64,000 bases of DNA, from the NCBI RefSeq assembly GCF_001514205.1, contig NZ_KQ948766.1, positions 67,759 to 131,758 of the forward strand, in the 5' to 3' direction. Within the stretch, counting starts at the first letter, position 1; each line of letters starts with the position of its first letter. The position numbers and the translations under genes are program-made. Source of the stretch: Streptomyces griseoruber. Lineage in GTDB: Bacteria; Actinomycetota; Actinomycetes; Streptomycetales; Streptomycetaceae. The notes under the pieces are model-generated. The model was not told the origin of the DNA and ran no database searches. It saw only the letters and a program-made list of their open reading frames with translations. Shown here piece by piece: positions 16,844 through 26,091 of the stretch.

Positions 16844-17632
16844 ATGCGTACGGAACTTGTGTCGCGGCCCGGTGATCCGGCCCGCCCCAACGAGGACTTC
16901 GCGAGCGTCGGCCTTCCCGCCTGCGGGCAGGGCGGTTCGGTCGTCGTGCTCGACGGGGTGACTCCGCCGCCGGACGGCGGGGGCTGTCTGCATTCGGTTC
17001 CCTGGTTCACGGCACGGCTGGGCGGGGCCCTGACCGAACTGACCGTTTCGGCACCGGATGTTCCGCTGGTCGAGGCCCTTTCTCTCGCCGTTGCGCGTAC
17101 CGCCGCGGCCCACGCCGAAACCTGTGACCTTTCTCACCCGCGCACCCCGCAGGCGACGGTGGCCGTGGCGCGCTGGTCGGCGGAGACCGTGGACTATCTG
17201 GTCCTGTCCGACGCGGTGCTGCTGCTCGCCTCCCCGGACGGCCCGGTGACCCCCGTCCTCGACGACCGGCTGGCCCGGCTGCCGCGCGAGCTGCTGCGGA
17301 GCGCGGCGTACGTCGACGGCTCGCTGCGCAACCGGGAGGGCGGCTTCTTCACCGCCGCCGCGGATCCGGCGGTGGCCGCGCGGGCGGTGACCGGAAGCGT
17401 GCCGCGCGCCGGGGTCGGCGCCCTGGCGGCGCTGTCGGACGGCGCGGCCCGCTGGACGGAGACCTTCCACGAGGGCGACTGGACGGACCTGTTCGCCCTG
17501 CTCCGCGCGCGAGGGGCGGAGGCGCTGGTGGAGCGCGTACGGGAGCGGGAACGCGCGGACCGCTCCGGGCGGGCGTTCCTGGGGAACGCGAAGACGCACG
17601 ACGACGCGACGGCGGTGTACGTCGAGCTGTAG
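16844..17632 (+). CDS. PP2C-like serine/threonine phosphatase family protein
   Basis: 262 residues from ATG 16844. PPM-type features are present but weak: N-terminal RPGDPARPNEDFA, VVVLDGVTPP, the middle ALSDGAARW, and the terminal NAKTHDDATAVYVEL, matching the first Asp, central DG and last Asp motifs of PP2C enzymes. Metal-binding Asp residues appear conserved, so it may be an active protein phosphatase. It is monocistronic, facing away from the conservon. Called phosphatase at family level only. Confidence 0.72.
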   Translation: MRTELVSRPGDPARPNEDFASVGLPACGQGGSVVVLDGVTPPPDGGGCLHSVPWFTARLGGALTELTVSAPDVPLVEALSLAVARTAAAHAETCDLSHPRTPQATVAVARWSAETVDYLVLSDAVLLLASPDGPVTPVLDDRLARLPRELLRSAAYVDGSLRNREGGFFTAAADPAVAARAVTGSVPRAGVGALAALSDGAARWTETFHEGDWTDLFALLRARGAEALVERVRERERADRSGRAFLGNAKTHDDATAVYVEL

Positions 17633-17651
17633 CGCCGTGCCCGGCCCCGGC

Positions 17652-17762
17652 TGCTTGCCCGAGCCCGGGCCGCTTGCCCGGGCCGCTTGCCCAGGCCGCT
17701 TGACCGGGCTGCTTGCCCAGGCCGTTTGACCGGGCCGCTTGCCCAGGCCGCTTGACCGGGTT
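17652..17762. repeat. 13-base tandem repeat array between convergent genes
   Basis: About eight copies of a 13-base unit of the form GCTTGCCCGGGCC / GCTTGACCGGGCC / GCTTGCCCAGGCC, ending at the stop codon of the leftward MarR gene. The units alternate between CCC and ACC at positions 6-8. The array fills most of the space between the PP2C and MarR 3' ends and can fold through its CCGGG/CCCGG parts, so it might act in transcription termination. Confidence 0.8.
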
Positions 17763-18240
17763 ACTTCTCCATGCCGCGGTTCAGCTGGTGCAGCAGCCGG
17801 GCCAGTTCCGCGACCTCGCGCCGGTCCCAGTCGGAGAAGTGCGTGACGTACCGCTCGCGGCGGGCCTCGCGGACCCGGCCGACCCGGCTGCGGCCCTCCT
17901 CGGTCAGGTCGACCAGCCAGGCGCGGCCGTCCGCCGGGTCGGGCTCGCGGGCGATCAGTCCGAGCTGCTCCAGGGCACGCAGCTGACGGGACATGGTGGC
18001 CTTGCCGACGCCGATGTATCCGGCCAGCTCGGTGGCGCGCTGGCGGCCGCACTCCTCCAGCCGCACGAGCAGGCCGTACGCGGCGGACTCCAGGTCCGGG
18101 TGGACCTCGCGGGCCATCTCGCCCTGGTTGGCGCGGGCGCGCCGGAACAGCACCGTGAGTTCCCGCTCCAGGGAGAGGAACTCCCGGTCGCCCTGGTCCA
18201 CCCCGCGCGGCGACGCCTCGCCGTTCGCTTCCTCGTGCAC
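17761..18240 (-). CDS. MarR-family transcriptional regulator
   Basis: 159 residues from GTG 18240 (CAGGAG lies nine bases before it). Winged helix is clear: GLLVRLEECGRQRATELAGYIGVGKATMSRQLRALEQLGLIAREPDPADGRAWLVDLTEEG. The usual MarR DxR wing (DPADGR) is present. Ligand and targets unknown; it points away from the lon gene at its 3' side. Its 3' end touches the 13-base repeat array. Confidence 0.92.
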   Translation of the reverse strand: MHEEANGEASPRGVDQGDREFLSLERELTVLFRRARANQGEMAREVHPDLESAAYGLLVRLEECGRQRATELAGYIGVGKATMSRQLRALEQLGLIAREPDPADGRAWLVDLTEEGRSRVGRVREARRERYVTHFSDWDRREVAELARLLHQLNRGMEK

Positions 18241-18397
18241 GTCAGCACACTCCTGTTTCCGCCGGTGCCCGCCCTGGCCGCGGCTCCTCAAGTATTTCGC
18301 AGGCGCGGACCGGCGGAAGACCAGGTCGGGGTGCGGGCGAAGGCCCGGTCCTCCCTCGCGGAAGAGCCCGGGCCCCGCCCTCATCCGGCAGCGTCCG

Positions 18398-20818
18398 TCA
18401 CGCCGCCGCCGGAACCTGCGGCTTCGCGCCGTTCGTGGCGGGCGCGAGGGCCAGTTCCAGGACCTGGCGGACGTCCGTGACGGCGTGGACGTCGAGCTTG
18501 TCCAGCACCTCCGCCGGGACGTCGTCCAGGTCGGGTTCGTTGCGCTTGGGGATGACGACGGTCGTCACCCCTGCGCGGTGGGCGGCGAGCAGCTTCTGCT
18601 TGACGCCGCCGATCGGCAGCACCCGTCCGGTGAGGGAGACCTCGCCGGTCATGGCCACGTCCGTGCGGACCAGTCGGCCCGACAGCAGGGAGGCGAGGGC
18701 GGTCGTCATGGTGACGCCGGCGCTCGGGCCGTCCTTGGGGACCGCGCCCGCCGGGAAGTGGATGTGCACGCCCCGGTCCTTCAGATCACCGACGGGCAGC
18801 TCCAGCTCCGCGCCGTGCGAGCGGAGGAAGGACAGGGCGATCTGCGCGCTCTCCTTCATCACGTCCCCGAGCTGACCGGTCAGGGTCAGCCCCGCCGCAC
18901 CGGTCTCCGGGTCGGCCAGGGACGCCTCGACGTAGAGCACGTCACCGCCCGCGCCGGTGACCGCGAGGCCGGTGGCCACACCCGGGACGGCCGTACGGCG
19001 CTCGGCCGGGTCCTGGGCGGACTCGGGCACATGGTGCGGCCGCCCGATCAGACCGCGCAGGTCGGCGTCGGTCACGGTGAACGGCAGCTTCCGCTCCCCC
19101 AGTTCGTGCTGGGCGGCGACCTTGCGCAGCAGCCGGGCGATCGACCGCTCCAGGGTGCGTACACCCGCCTCCCGGGTGTACTCGCCGGCGAGCTTGCGCA
19201 GCGCGCTCTCGTCGAGGACGACCTCGTCCTTGTTCAGTCCCGCCCGCTCCAGCTGGCGCGGGAGCAGGTGGTCGCGGGCGATGACGACCTTCTCGTCCTC
19301 GGTGTAGCCGTCGAGGCGGACCAGCTCCATACGGTCGAGCAGGGCCTCCGGGATGGCCTCCAGGACGTTGGCGGTGGCGAGGAAGACGACGTCGGACAGG
19401 TCCAGCTCGACCTCCAGGTAGTGGTCCCGGAAGGTGTGGTTCTGCGCCGGGTCCAGGACCTCCAGCAGAGCCGCCGCCGGGTCACCCCGGAAGTCGGAGC
19501 CCACCTTGTCGATCTCGTCGAGGAGCACCACCGGGTTCATCGACCCGGCCTCCTTGATCGCCCGCACGATCCGGCCGGGCAGCGCACCGACGTACGTACG
19601 GCGGTGGCCGCGGACCTCGGCCTCGTCGCGCACACCGCCGAGGGCGACACGGACGAACTTGCGGCCCATGGCGTGGGCGACGGATTCTCCCAAACTGGTC
19701 TTTCCGACACCAGGCGGACCAACCAGGGCGAGCACGGCACCGCCGCGCCTGCCCCCGACCACACCCAGGCCACGCTCGCTGCGCCGCTTGCGCACGGCCA
19801 AGTACTCGGTGATCCGTTCCTTCACGTCCTCCAGGCCCGCGTGCTCGGCGTCGAGGACGGCCTTGGCGCCCTGGATGTCGTAGGCGTCCTCGGTCCGTTC
19901 GTTCCACGGCAGTTCGAGGACGGTGTCCAGCCAGGTGCGGATCCAGGAGCCCTCGGGCGACTGGTCGCTCGACCGCTCCAGCTTGTCGACCTCCTTCAGG
20001 GCCGCCTCACGGACCTTCTCGGGCAGGTCGGCGGCCTCCACGCGGGTGCGGTAGTCGTCGGACTCCTCGCCGTCCTTGGCGGCGTCGCCGTTGAGTTCGC
20101 GCAGCTCCTTGCGGACGGCTTCGAGCTGGCGGCGCAGCAGGAACTCCCGCTGCTGCTTGTCGACGCCCTCCTGGACGTCCTTGGCGATGGTCTCGGCGAC
20201 GTCCTGCTCCGCGAGGTGGTCGCGCAGCTGCTGGGTGGCGAGCTTGAGGCGGGCCACCGGGTCGGTGGTCTCCAGCAGCTCCACCTTCTGTTCGGTGGTC
20301 AGGAACGGCGAGTAGCCGGAGTTGTCGGCGAGCGCGGAGACGTCGTCGATGGCCTGGACGCGGTCGACGACCTGCCAGGCGCCGCGCTTGCGCAGCCAGG
20401 CGGTGGCGAGCGCCTTGTACTCCTTGACCAGGTCGGCGACATGACCGGGCAGCGGCTCGGGCACCGCCTGGTCGACCCGGATGCCCTCGACCCACAGGGC
20501 GGCGCCGGGGCCGGTCGTGCCGGCGCCGATCCGCACGCGGCCGCGGCCGCGGATCAGCGCGCCCGGGTCGCCGTCGGCCAGCCGGCCGACCTGTTCGACG
20601 GTGCCGAGCACACCCGTGCTCGCGTACGTCCCGTCGATGCGAGGCACCAGCAGCACGCGTGGCTTTCCGCCCTCGGAACGGGCGGCGGCCTGGGCGGCCT
20701 CCACCGCGGCGCGTACGTCGGTGTCGTTGAGGTCCAGCGGAACCACCATGCCGGGGAGCACAACCTCGTCATCAAGAGGCAGTACGGGCAGGGTGAGCGA
20801 TGCGGACGTCGAAGCCAT
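18398..20818 (-). CDS. lon: ATP-dependent Lon protease
   Basis: 806 residues from ATG 20818 (AAGGGGAG just upstream). N-terminal LonB-type substrate domain (LPVLPLDDEVVLPGM), AAA+ module with Walker A GPPGVGKTSLGESV and Walker B VVLLDEIDKV, and the C-terminal Ser-Lys protease with PKDGPSAGVTMT (catalytic Ser) and PIGGVKQKLLAAHRAG (catalytic Lys). Cytoplasmic hexameric protease that removes damaged and regulatory proteins. Two operator-like sites lie just upstream: a HAIR element for HspR and a ClgR-type palindrome, matching the known double control of Streptomyces lon by heat-shock repressor and ClgR activator. Confidence 0.97.
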   Translation of the reverse strand: MASTSASLTLPVLPLDDEVVLPGMVVPLDLNDTDVRAAVEAAQAAARSEGGKPRVLLVPRIDGTYASTGVLGTVEQVGRLADGDPGALIRGRGRVRIGAGTTGPGAALWVEGIRVDQAVPEPLPGHVADLVKEYKALATAWLRKRGAWQVVDRVQAIDDVSALADNSGYSPFLTTEQKVELLETTDPVARLKLATQQLRDHLAEQDVAETIAKDVQEGVDKQQREFLLRRQLEAVRKELRELNGDAAKDGEESDDYRTRVEAADLPEKVREAALKEVDKLERSSDQSPEGSWIRTWLDTVLELPWNERTEDAYDIQGAKAVLDAEHAGLEDVKERITEYLAVRKRRSERGLGVVGGRRGGAVLALVGPPGVGKTSLGESVAHAMGRKFVRVALGGVRDEAEVRGHRRTYVGALPGRIVRAIKEAGSMNPVVLLDEIDKVGSDFRGDPAAALLEVLDPAQNHTFRDHYLEVELDLSDVVFLATANVLEAIPEALLDRMELVRLDGYTEDEKVVIARDHLLPRQLERAGLNKDEVVLDESALRKLAGEYTREAGVRTLERSIARLLRKVAAQHELGERKLPFTVTDADLRGLIGRPHHVPESAQDPAERRTAVPGVATGLAVTGAGGDVLYVEASLADPETGAAGLTLTGQLGDVMKESAQIALSFLRSHGAELELPVGDLKDRGVHIHFPAGAVPKDGPSAGVTMTTALASLLSGRLVRTDVAMTGEVSLTGRVLPIGGVKQKLLAAHRAGVTTVVIPKRNEPDLDDVPAEVLDKLDVHAVTDVRQVLELALAPATNGAKPQVPAAA

Positions 20819-20840
20819 GATCTCCCCTTCGGCAGTCAAG

Positions 20841-20859
20841 TTGAGCTATGCCGACTCAA
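20841..20859. promoter_or_regulatory. HAIR element, predicted HspR operator of lon
   Basis: TTGAGC-TATGCCG-ACTCAA is an inverted repeat with 7-base spacer matching the HspR-associated inverted repeat (CTTGAGT-N7-ACTCAAG) with one arm mismatch. It ends about 23 bases upstream of the lon ATG, where a repressor would block transcription. HspR control of lon is established in Streptomyces; that it applies here is inferred from this site. Confidence 0.8.
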
Positions 20860-21350
20860 TGCACAGCGGCCGGTGAATGTTCCCGGAGGGGCGCCACGTT
20901 CGCTGTGGGCGATCACGAGAGGTGGGGCTGGACGATCGACGCGGGAACGGGCCCGCACCCCGTGACCCGGCACGTCCTCGGCGCGACGGACGACGCCGTC
21001 GAGGAGGCGACCGTACGGAAGGTGGCCGGGGCCGTGACCGGGGCGGGGGTGTGACTGAAGGTGTTCGCGGACCCGGCGGCCCGCTCGGCGCCAACTGGTG
21101 GATCGACCCCGAACCGGGCTGCCTGATGACGACCCCGCCGACCGGCACCGCACCCGGCCCGCTCCCCGCCGGCCACCGGCAGCGCACCTGGTCGGCCGGC
21201 GGCGTGACCCGCACGATGATCGTCACCCCGGACGGTTCCCCGGCCGCCCGCGGCCAGATCGCCCCGACGGGCGCGACGGCGGTCCTCGACCTGATCGAGA
21301 CGGCCCCCGCCCACCGCCGCCGGGGCTTCGGCAGCCTCGTCCACCGGAGA
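20848..21350 (+). pseudogene. Decayed GNAT N-acetyltransferase remnant
   Basis: Pieces of one GNAT protein appear in two frames. The first frame gives HERWGWTIDAGTG...VTRHVLGATDDAVEEATVRKV and hits TGA at 21052-21054, exactly where family members continue with a Trp before LKVFADP; that LKVFADPAA sequence is present right after the stop. The reading then shifts to another frame: NWWIDPEPGCLMTT, GVTRTMIVTPDGSPAARGQ and the acetyl-CoA loop VLDLIETAPAHRRRGFGSL. Homology ends after about 21350, so the C-terminus is gone. At least one nonsense change, one frameshift and a truncation. The N-terminal boundary is unclear and overlaps the lon HAIR element. Confidence 0.72.
20898..20914. promoter_or_regulatory. 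ClgR-type activator site upstream of lon
   Basis: GTTCGCTGTGGGCGATC contains CGC-T-NNN-G-GCG, the symmetric core recognised by the actinobacterial activator ClgR, placed about 80 bases upstream of lon. ClgR is known to activate lon and clp genes in Streptomyces. The match is good in the core and imperfect in the outer bases. Confidence 0.55.
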
Positions 21351-21632
21351 CGAGCGCGAGGTTCACAGGAGCCGCTCACTGAACCACGGGCCGCGCGACC
21401 CACCCCCGGCCCGGCATCCCCACGGCCACCGCGCGACGCCGCCGGCCACACCCCCGTAGCCGCGCGCAAGAGCGGACACCCGAAGCGAGCCCGGCACCCC
21501 GAGGCGCTCGGGGGCGCGCCCAGGGGCGGCGCGCGACCGACCGTGCCTCCCCGCTCCCGCCTTCCCCCACCCCATCCGCCCACTTCCGGCATTCACCCCG
21601 AAGCCACCCCACCCGGCGACCACAATGCGCGT

Positions 21633-22652
21633 ATGACCGATGACTGGAAGCGACGGCTCGACGCGCTCCACGCGGATCTCGTGCGCCGGGACGACCCCGT
21701 CGCCTGGGTGATGGAGGCGGACGCCGTGGAGGCCTCCCGGCGCTATCCGCACATCGCGCTGCGCGGGCCCGTCTTCGGTGTCGCCGTCCGGGACCCGGCC
21801 CCCGCCGAACCGCGCTGGCGACTGCTGAAGCCGGTGGTGGACGGCATGCCCCAGCAGGCCCGGGACGGGCTGAACTCGCATCTGTGGTTCACGGCGAAGG
21901 ACGGCACCGACGACCCGGCCGTCCGGCGCGCGCTCCTCGCGGCCGTCTCGGTGCTGGAGCGCGACCCGGCCGACGAGGTGGAGGCGCTGGACGTGCGCTA
22001 CCGGGTCGTACGCGGCGACGAGTTCGCGCGGACCGGCGACGACGGCCTGGAGCCGCCCCGGCCCACCGACCCGGAACCGGTGTGCCCCTCGTGGGAGGAG
22101 CGGGCCGGTGCCCCCTCCCCCGACGTGGGTTTCGCGCTGGATCCCGGCCGGGACGAGGGGCCGATGGCGGGCGCCCTGCGGCTGGGCCTGCGCGAGTTCG
22201 TGTACTCGGGCGCCCGCTTCCCCGAGGACGTGCTCGCCGACTCGGTGCGGGCGGCCGCCACGCACCCGGACGTGGTGCGGCTGCCCGTCGGTTTCGCGGT
22301 GGCCGAGCGCGGCGTCTCCGGCTGGAGCCCCTGCGGCTCCCTGCACCCCACCCCGCACGACGCCCGTCGCTCGCTCTACGACGGCATGTCCCGCGTCTGG
22401 GCGATGCTGTACCGCTTCGACGACCGCAGGAAGGCCCGTTACGCCCGCGCCGCCGAGGCGTTCCGGGCGGCGGGGCGGGCCGACGAGGCGACCGTGGACG
22501 ACCGGGTGTTCCGGGTCTGCCGTGTCGAGCGGATGATCCGGATGGGCCCGGACGGCCCGGAGCCGCCCCGCCCGTCGGACGTCGACGAGTACGGCCCCAT
22601 GAAGATCCACCCGACCCTGCGCGAGGACGGCACCGTCCACTACGACGACTGA
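21633..22652 (+). CDS. DUF5954 family protein
   Basis: 339 residues from ATG 21633. The N-terminal MTDDWKRRLDALHADLVRRDDPVAWVMEADAVEASRRYPHIALRGPVFG pattern and the C-terminal FRVCRVERMIRMGPDGPEPPRPSD are what I know from Streptomyces DUF5954 proteins. No catalytic motif or membrane segment; it is soluble and charged. Function unknown. Monocistronic, following the acetyltransferase remnant and preceding the sulfatase in the same direction with a 133-base gap. Confidence 0.7.
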   Translation: MTDDWKRRLDALHADLVRRDDPVAWVMEADAVEASRRYPHIALRGPVFGVAVRDPAPAEPRWRLLKPVVDGMPQQARDGLNSHLWFTAKDGTDDPAVRRALLAAVSVLERDPADEVEALDVRYRVVRGDEFARTGDDGLEPPRPTDPEPVCPSWEERAGAPSPDVGFALDPGRDEGPMAGALRLGLREFVYSGARFPEDVLADSVRAAATHPDVVRLPVGFAVAERGVSGWSPCGSLHPTPHDARRSLYDGMSRVWAMLYRFDDRRKARYARAAEAFRAAGRADEATVDDRVFRVCRVERMIRMGPDGPEPPRPSDVDEYGPMKIHPTLREDGTVHYDD

Positions 22653-22785
22653 CGGCCGCCATACCTTCGCAAGCGCTCCGCCGCATCCCCGCAACAGAAC
22701 TCACAGGCAACTCACGCACACTGCAAGGCGATTCACAGTGAGCAAGCCGCCCGAAACACGGGCACAACGGGGCCAGGGGGACGAC

Positions 22786-24291
22786 ATGAGCGACACTTCC
22801 GAGACGAACGGCGGGCACCGGCCGAGCCGCCGCGCCCTCGTCGCCGGAGCGACCGCGACAGCGGCCGGCGCGGTCATCACCACCCTGGCGGTGCGCGCGA
22901 ACCGCGCCGCCGACGAGGGCCGGACCCCGGCCGCGGCCACCCCCGCACCCGCGGCGCGCCGCAGCGCGCCCGGCACGCCCGCGCCCGGCCCGCGTCCGCG
23001 GTCCGACCACCGCCCGAACATCCTCTTCGTCCTCACCGACGACCAGCCCAAGGACACCGACTGGGCCCTGCCCCGGACGATCGACTGGCTCGGACGCGAC
23101 GGCGTCACCTTCGAGCGCGCGCACGCCAACACCCCTCTGTGCGCGCCGTCGAGGGCGTCCATCATGTCCGGCCGGTACGCCCACCACCACGGCGTCCTCG
23201 ACACCCGGCACCCCACCCACCTGGACCAGCACACCACCGTCCAGCGTCAGCTGCGCGAGGCCGGCTACCGCACCGGTCTGTTCGGCAAGTACCTCAACTA
23301 CTGGCACCCCGCCGACAACCCGCCCCACTTCGACGAGTGGCTCCTCCAGGAACCGGTCGCCTATGTCGACGGGCACTACAACGACGGCGGGACCGTCCGG
23401 ACCATCCCCGGCTACAACACCACCGTCATCAAGGACCGCGCCCTCGCCTTCGTCGAGAGGTCCCGCACGGACACCCGCCCCTGGTTCGCGTACGTCGCCA
23501 CCCGCGCGGCGCACGAGGTGAACATCCCGGACGGGACGTACGCCCGCACGCGCGTGCCCTCCTGGAAGGGCCGCCCGTCGGTGTTCGAGACGGGGAAGCT
23601 GGACAAGCCGCCCTTTCTGCGGACCGCCGACCACTCCTTCGCCGAGGGCAGGGCCCTGCGCACCCGTCAGCTGCGCACCCTGCTCTCCGTGGACGACGCG
23701 ATGCGCGACTTCCGCGACAAGCTGCGCGAGCTGGGCCAGCTGGAGAACACCCTGGTGGTGTTCACCAGCGACCACGGCCTGGCCTGGGGCGACCACGGCT
23801 GGCTGCGCAAGTCGGTGCCGTACCGGCCGAGCCTGGAGGTGCCGTTCCTGATGTCGTGGCCGGCCGGCGGCCTCGCCAAGGGCGGCCGGGACGACCGTCT
23901 GACCTGCCACGTCGACATCGCGCCCACCTTGCTGGCCGCGGCCGGCATCACCCCCGACACCCCGCACGACGGCCACTCCCTCCTCGACGCCCGCAACGAC
24001 CGCCACCATGTCCTCGCCGAGTGGTGGTGGAACCGCCAGGACAAGGTCCCGATCCACACCTGGGCCTCGTACGTGGGGAAGAACGAGCAGTACACCGAGT
24101 ACTACCGGGGCCGCCTGGACACCGACGGCCGCCCTCAGGGCTCCGGAGAGGTCCTCTTCCGCGAGTACTACGACCTGCGCGCCGACCCCTACCAGCTCAC
24201 CAACCTGCTGCACCTGTCGAGCCCGGACGACGAACGACGACTGGGAATCCCGGCCCTGGCCAGGGACCTCGCGGTGGCGCGGGCGGCCTAG
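22786..24291 (+). CDS. Exported sulfatase
   Basis: 501 residues from ATG 22786 (AGGGGGA seven bases before). A twin-arginine-like leader (PSRRALVAGATATAAGAVI) precedes a Pro/Ala linker. The sulfatase domain begins NILFVLTDDQ with metal-binding Asp pair, contains the formylglycine motif C-A-P-S-R with Cys119, and ends with the FTSDHGLAWGDHGWLRK metal/active-site segment. Cys in C-x-P-x-R is converted to formylglycine by a generating enzyme not present in this window. It hydrolyses a sulfate ester outside the membrane; substrate unknown. Its stop overlaps that of the convergent rhomboid-like gene by four bases (CTAG). Confidence 0.92.
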   Translation: MSDTSETNGGHRPSRRALVAGATATAAGAVITTLAVRANRAADEGRTPAAATPAPAARRSAPGTPAPGPRPRSDHRPNILFVLTDDQPKDTDWALPRTIDWLGRDGVTFERAHANTPLCAPSRASIMSGRYAHHHGVLDTRHPTHLDQHTTVQRQLREAGYRTGLFGKYLNYWHPADNPPHFDEWLLQEPVAYVDGHYNDGGTVRTIPGYNTTVIKDRALAFVERSRTDTRPWFAYVATRAAHEVNIPDGTYARTRVPSWKGRPSVFETGKLDKPPFLRTADHSFAEGRALRTRQLRTLLSVDDAMRDFRDKLRELGQLENTLVVFTSDHGLAWGDHGWLRKSVPYRPSLEVPFLMSWPAGGLAKGGRDDRLTCHVDIAPTLLAAAGITPDTPHDGHSLLDARNDRHHVLAEWWWNRQDKVPIHTWASYVGKNEQYTEYYRGRLDTDGRPQGSGEVLFREYYDLRADPYQLTNLLHLSSPDDERRLGIPALARDLAVARAA

Positions 24292-25043
24292 GAACCGCCC
24301 CCGGTCCGCCTCTCCCGGCTCCACCGCCGTACCCGGGGCCAGGTCCCCACCCCTATCGCCAGCGCGATCAGATGGCCCCAGTCGGTGAGGGGGTCGGTGA
24401 AGGCGATCAGGTCCTGGAGCAGGAGGCCGCCGAGGGCGATGAGGAGGGGCAGGCGCAGCCAGGGGCGGAGCAGTCCGGCCAGGGCGCCCACGCTCGCGGC
24501 GACGCCGAAGCTGATGCCGTAGTCGAGGCGGTGCAGCGAGCTGTCGGGGAGATGGCCGACCAGGACGGCGAGGCCGACCGGGACCTCGGTCGCGAGGGTG
24601 GCCAGGACGTGTCCGAGCAGGAAGACGACGGCCGTCCGGGGGCCGCCGATCCGGTGTTCCAGCGCGGTGAGGACGACCAGGAAGCCGAGGGTGAAGGGCG
24701 AGAGGAGACCGCCGGCCACCCACAGCGCGCTGGCGATCAGCACCTGCGCCGGGTCGGTCAGCAGATGGGCCACATCCGTGCTGGAGCCCTGGTGCAAGGT
24801 GTGCACGAGGGCCGGGTCGGCGTGCGCGGCGACAGCGGAGGTGACGGCGAGGACGGCGGCGTAGGACAGGGTGAAGGGGACGGGGATCCGGGGCGGGCGC
24901 CGGCGCCGGACGCGCGGGCTCTCCTCGGCGGGCCGCGTGACCTGGTGCGGGACGCGCTGGCCGGGGATGCCGTCCAGGAGTCCGCAGACGTCGGGAAGGG
25001 GCGGGCTCGTACGGGCCACCGTGGGTTCCACCGCGGGTTCCAC
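24288..25043 (-). CDS. Rhomboid-like multi-pass membrane protein
   Basis: 251 residues from GTG 25043, chosen because AAGGAG lies nine bases upstream; longer N-terminal starts lack one. About six to seven membrane helices. The topology and segments such as GFLVVLTALEHRIGGPRTAVVFLLGHVLATLATE resemble rhomboid-like proteins of actinobacteria. The canonical catalytic GxSG serine is not evident (GISFGVAASVGALAG is the nearest, with Ser but not a clean GxSG), so protease activity is doubtful. Confidence 0.7.
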   Translation of the reverse strand: MEPAVEPTVARTSPPLPDVCGLLDGIPGQRVPHQVTRPAEESPRVRRRRPPRIPVPFTLSYAAVLAVTSAVAAHADPALVHTLHQGSSTDVAHLLTDPAQVLIASALWVAGGLLSPFTLGFLVVLTALEHRIGGPRTAVVFLLGHVLATLATEVPVGLAVLVGHLPDSSLHRLDYGISFGVAASVGALAGLLRPWLRLPLLIALGGLLLQDLIAFTDPLTDWGHLIALAIGVGTWPRVRRWSRERRTGGGS

Positions 25044-25270
25044 TGTGAGGCGCTCCTTCCGTTTCACCCCACCCTTCGTGGCCGACCCGCGACATGTCTG
25101 TGACCGGCGCCACGCGGGGGCCGATTCACAGGAAGCTCTGAGATTCCCAGGGGCTTCACGACAACCAGCGCACAGCGGCGCGTCAACGTCACACCCGCCC
25201 CTCACCCCCGTCCGACCTGCGCTCCCGAAAACGTGTGAACAGACCGTCAGGGAAGTGCCAGGATGGGCCG

Positions 25271-25969
25271 ATGCCCCGTTCGTACGACATCCCCGACGGC
25301 CCCGAGGTGCTCGACCGTCGCGCGGGACCCCATGGTGAGGTCGTGTTACGCCGGCACGGCGAACTGCTCCAGATCATCGCCAACGGCTGCTTCCTGATGG
25401 ACACCTCCGACGGCCGCTCCGAACGGCTGCTCGTCGACGCCGCGCTCGCCGCGCTGGACGGCCGTCCCGCACCGAAGCTGCTGATCGGCGGCCTGGGCGT
25501 CGGGTTCTCGCTCGCGCACGCCGCCGCCGATGCGCGCTGGGGCGCGATCACCGTGGTGGAACGGGAACGGGCGGTCGTCGACTGGCATCTCGACGGGCCG
25601 CTCGGGCGACTCTCCGCGCGGGCCCTCGCCGATCCGCGCACGACGATCGTGGAAGCGGACCTGCTGGACCACCTCCGTGAGACGTGCGACACGTTCGACG
25701 CGATGTGCCTGGACATCGACAACGGGCCCGGCTGGACCGTCACCGAGGGCAACGACAGCCTGTACTCACCGGCCGGACTCACGGACTGCGCAAGGGTGTT
25801 GACACCCGGTGGTGTCCTGGCCGTCTGGTCCGCCCGCCCCTCTCCGGAATTCGAGGGAACCTTGCGGAATGCCGGGTTCCGGCAGGTGCGTACCGAAGAG
25901 ATCCCGGTTGCCCGAGGCGTGCCGGACGTCGTGCACCTCGCCGTCCGCCCCGCCGTCGGGCCTGGATAG
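25271..25969 (+). CDS. Spermidine-synthase-like methyltransferase-fold protein
   Basis: 232 residues from ATG 25271. The Rossmann motif is LLIGGLGVGFSLAHAA, followed by acidic loop VVERERAVVDWHL and DAMCLDIDNGP, as in polyamine synthase-like proteins that transfer aminopropyl or methyl groups. The N-terminal beta domain with GEVVLRRHGELLQIIANGCFLMDTSDGRSERLL matches the spermidine-synthase family. Several such short paralogues exist in Streptomyces without proven substrate. Upstream 227 bases to the divergent rhomboid-like gene hold no obvious operator. Confidence 0.78.
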   Translation: MPRSYDIPDGPEVLDRRAGPHGEVVLRRHGELLQIIANGCFLMDTSDGRSERLLVDAALAALDGRPAPKLLIGGLGVGFSLAHAAADARWGAITVVERERAVVDWHLDGPLGRLSARALADPRTTIVEADLLDHLRETCDTFDAMCLDIDNGPGWTVTEGNDSLYSPAGLTDCARVLTPGGVLAVWSARPSPEFEGTLRNAGFRQVRTEEIPVARGVPDVVHLAVRPAVGPG

Positions 25970-26091
25970 CAATGCGTCGGTGACTCCGGGTACGTTGCAT
26001 CCCTGACGCCGATCATTTACGCGTCAACCGCAGTCATGCGCAGACAAGGGATCACCCCACTGATTCCGGAAAGCACACTCAGGGGCGGGCG

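Noticed and set aside
17652..17762. CRISPR-like array
   Set aside because: Units are 13 bases, directly adjacent with no spacers; a simple tandem repeat.
24288..25043. Active rhomboid protease
   Set aside because: The GxSG serine and paired His were not found, so only a rhomboid-like membrane protein is claimed.
21889..25113. A 1074-codon minus-strand frame opposite the DUF5954 and sulfatase genes
   Set aside because: Low-complexity Arg/Pro/Gly composition and codon bias of an antisense frame; both plus-strand genes have recognisable families.
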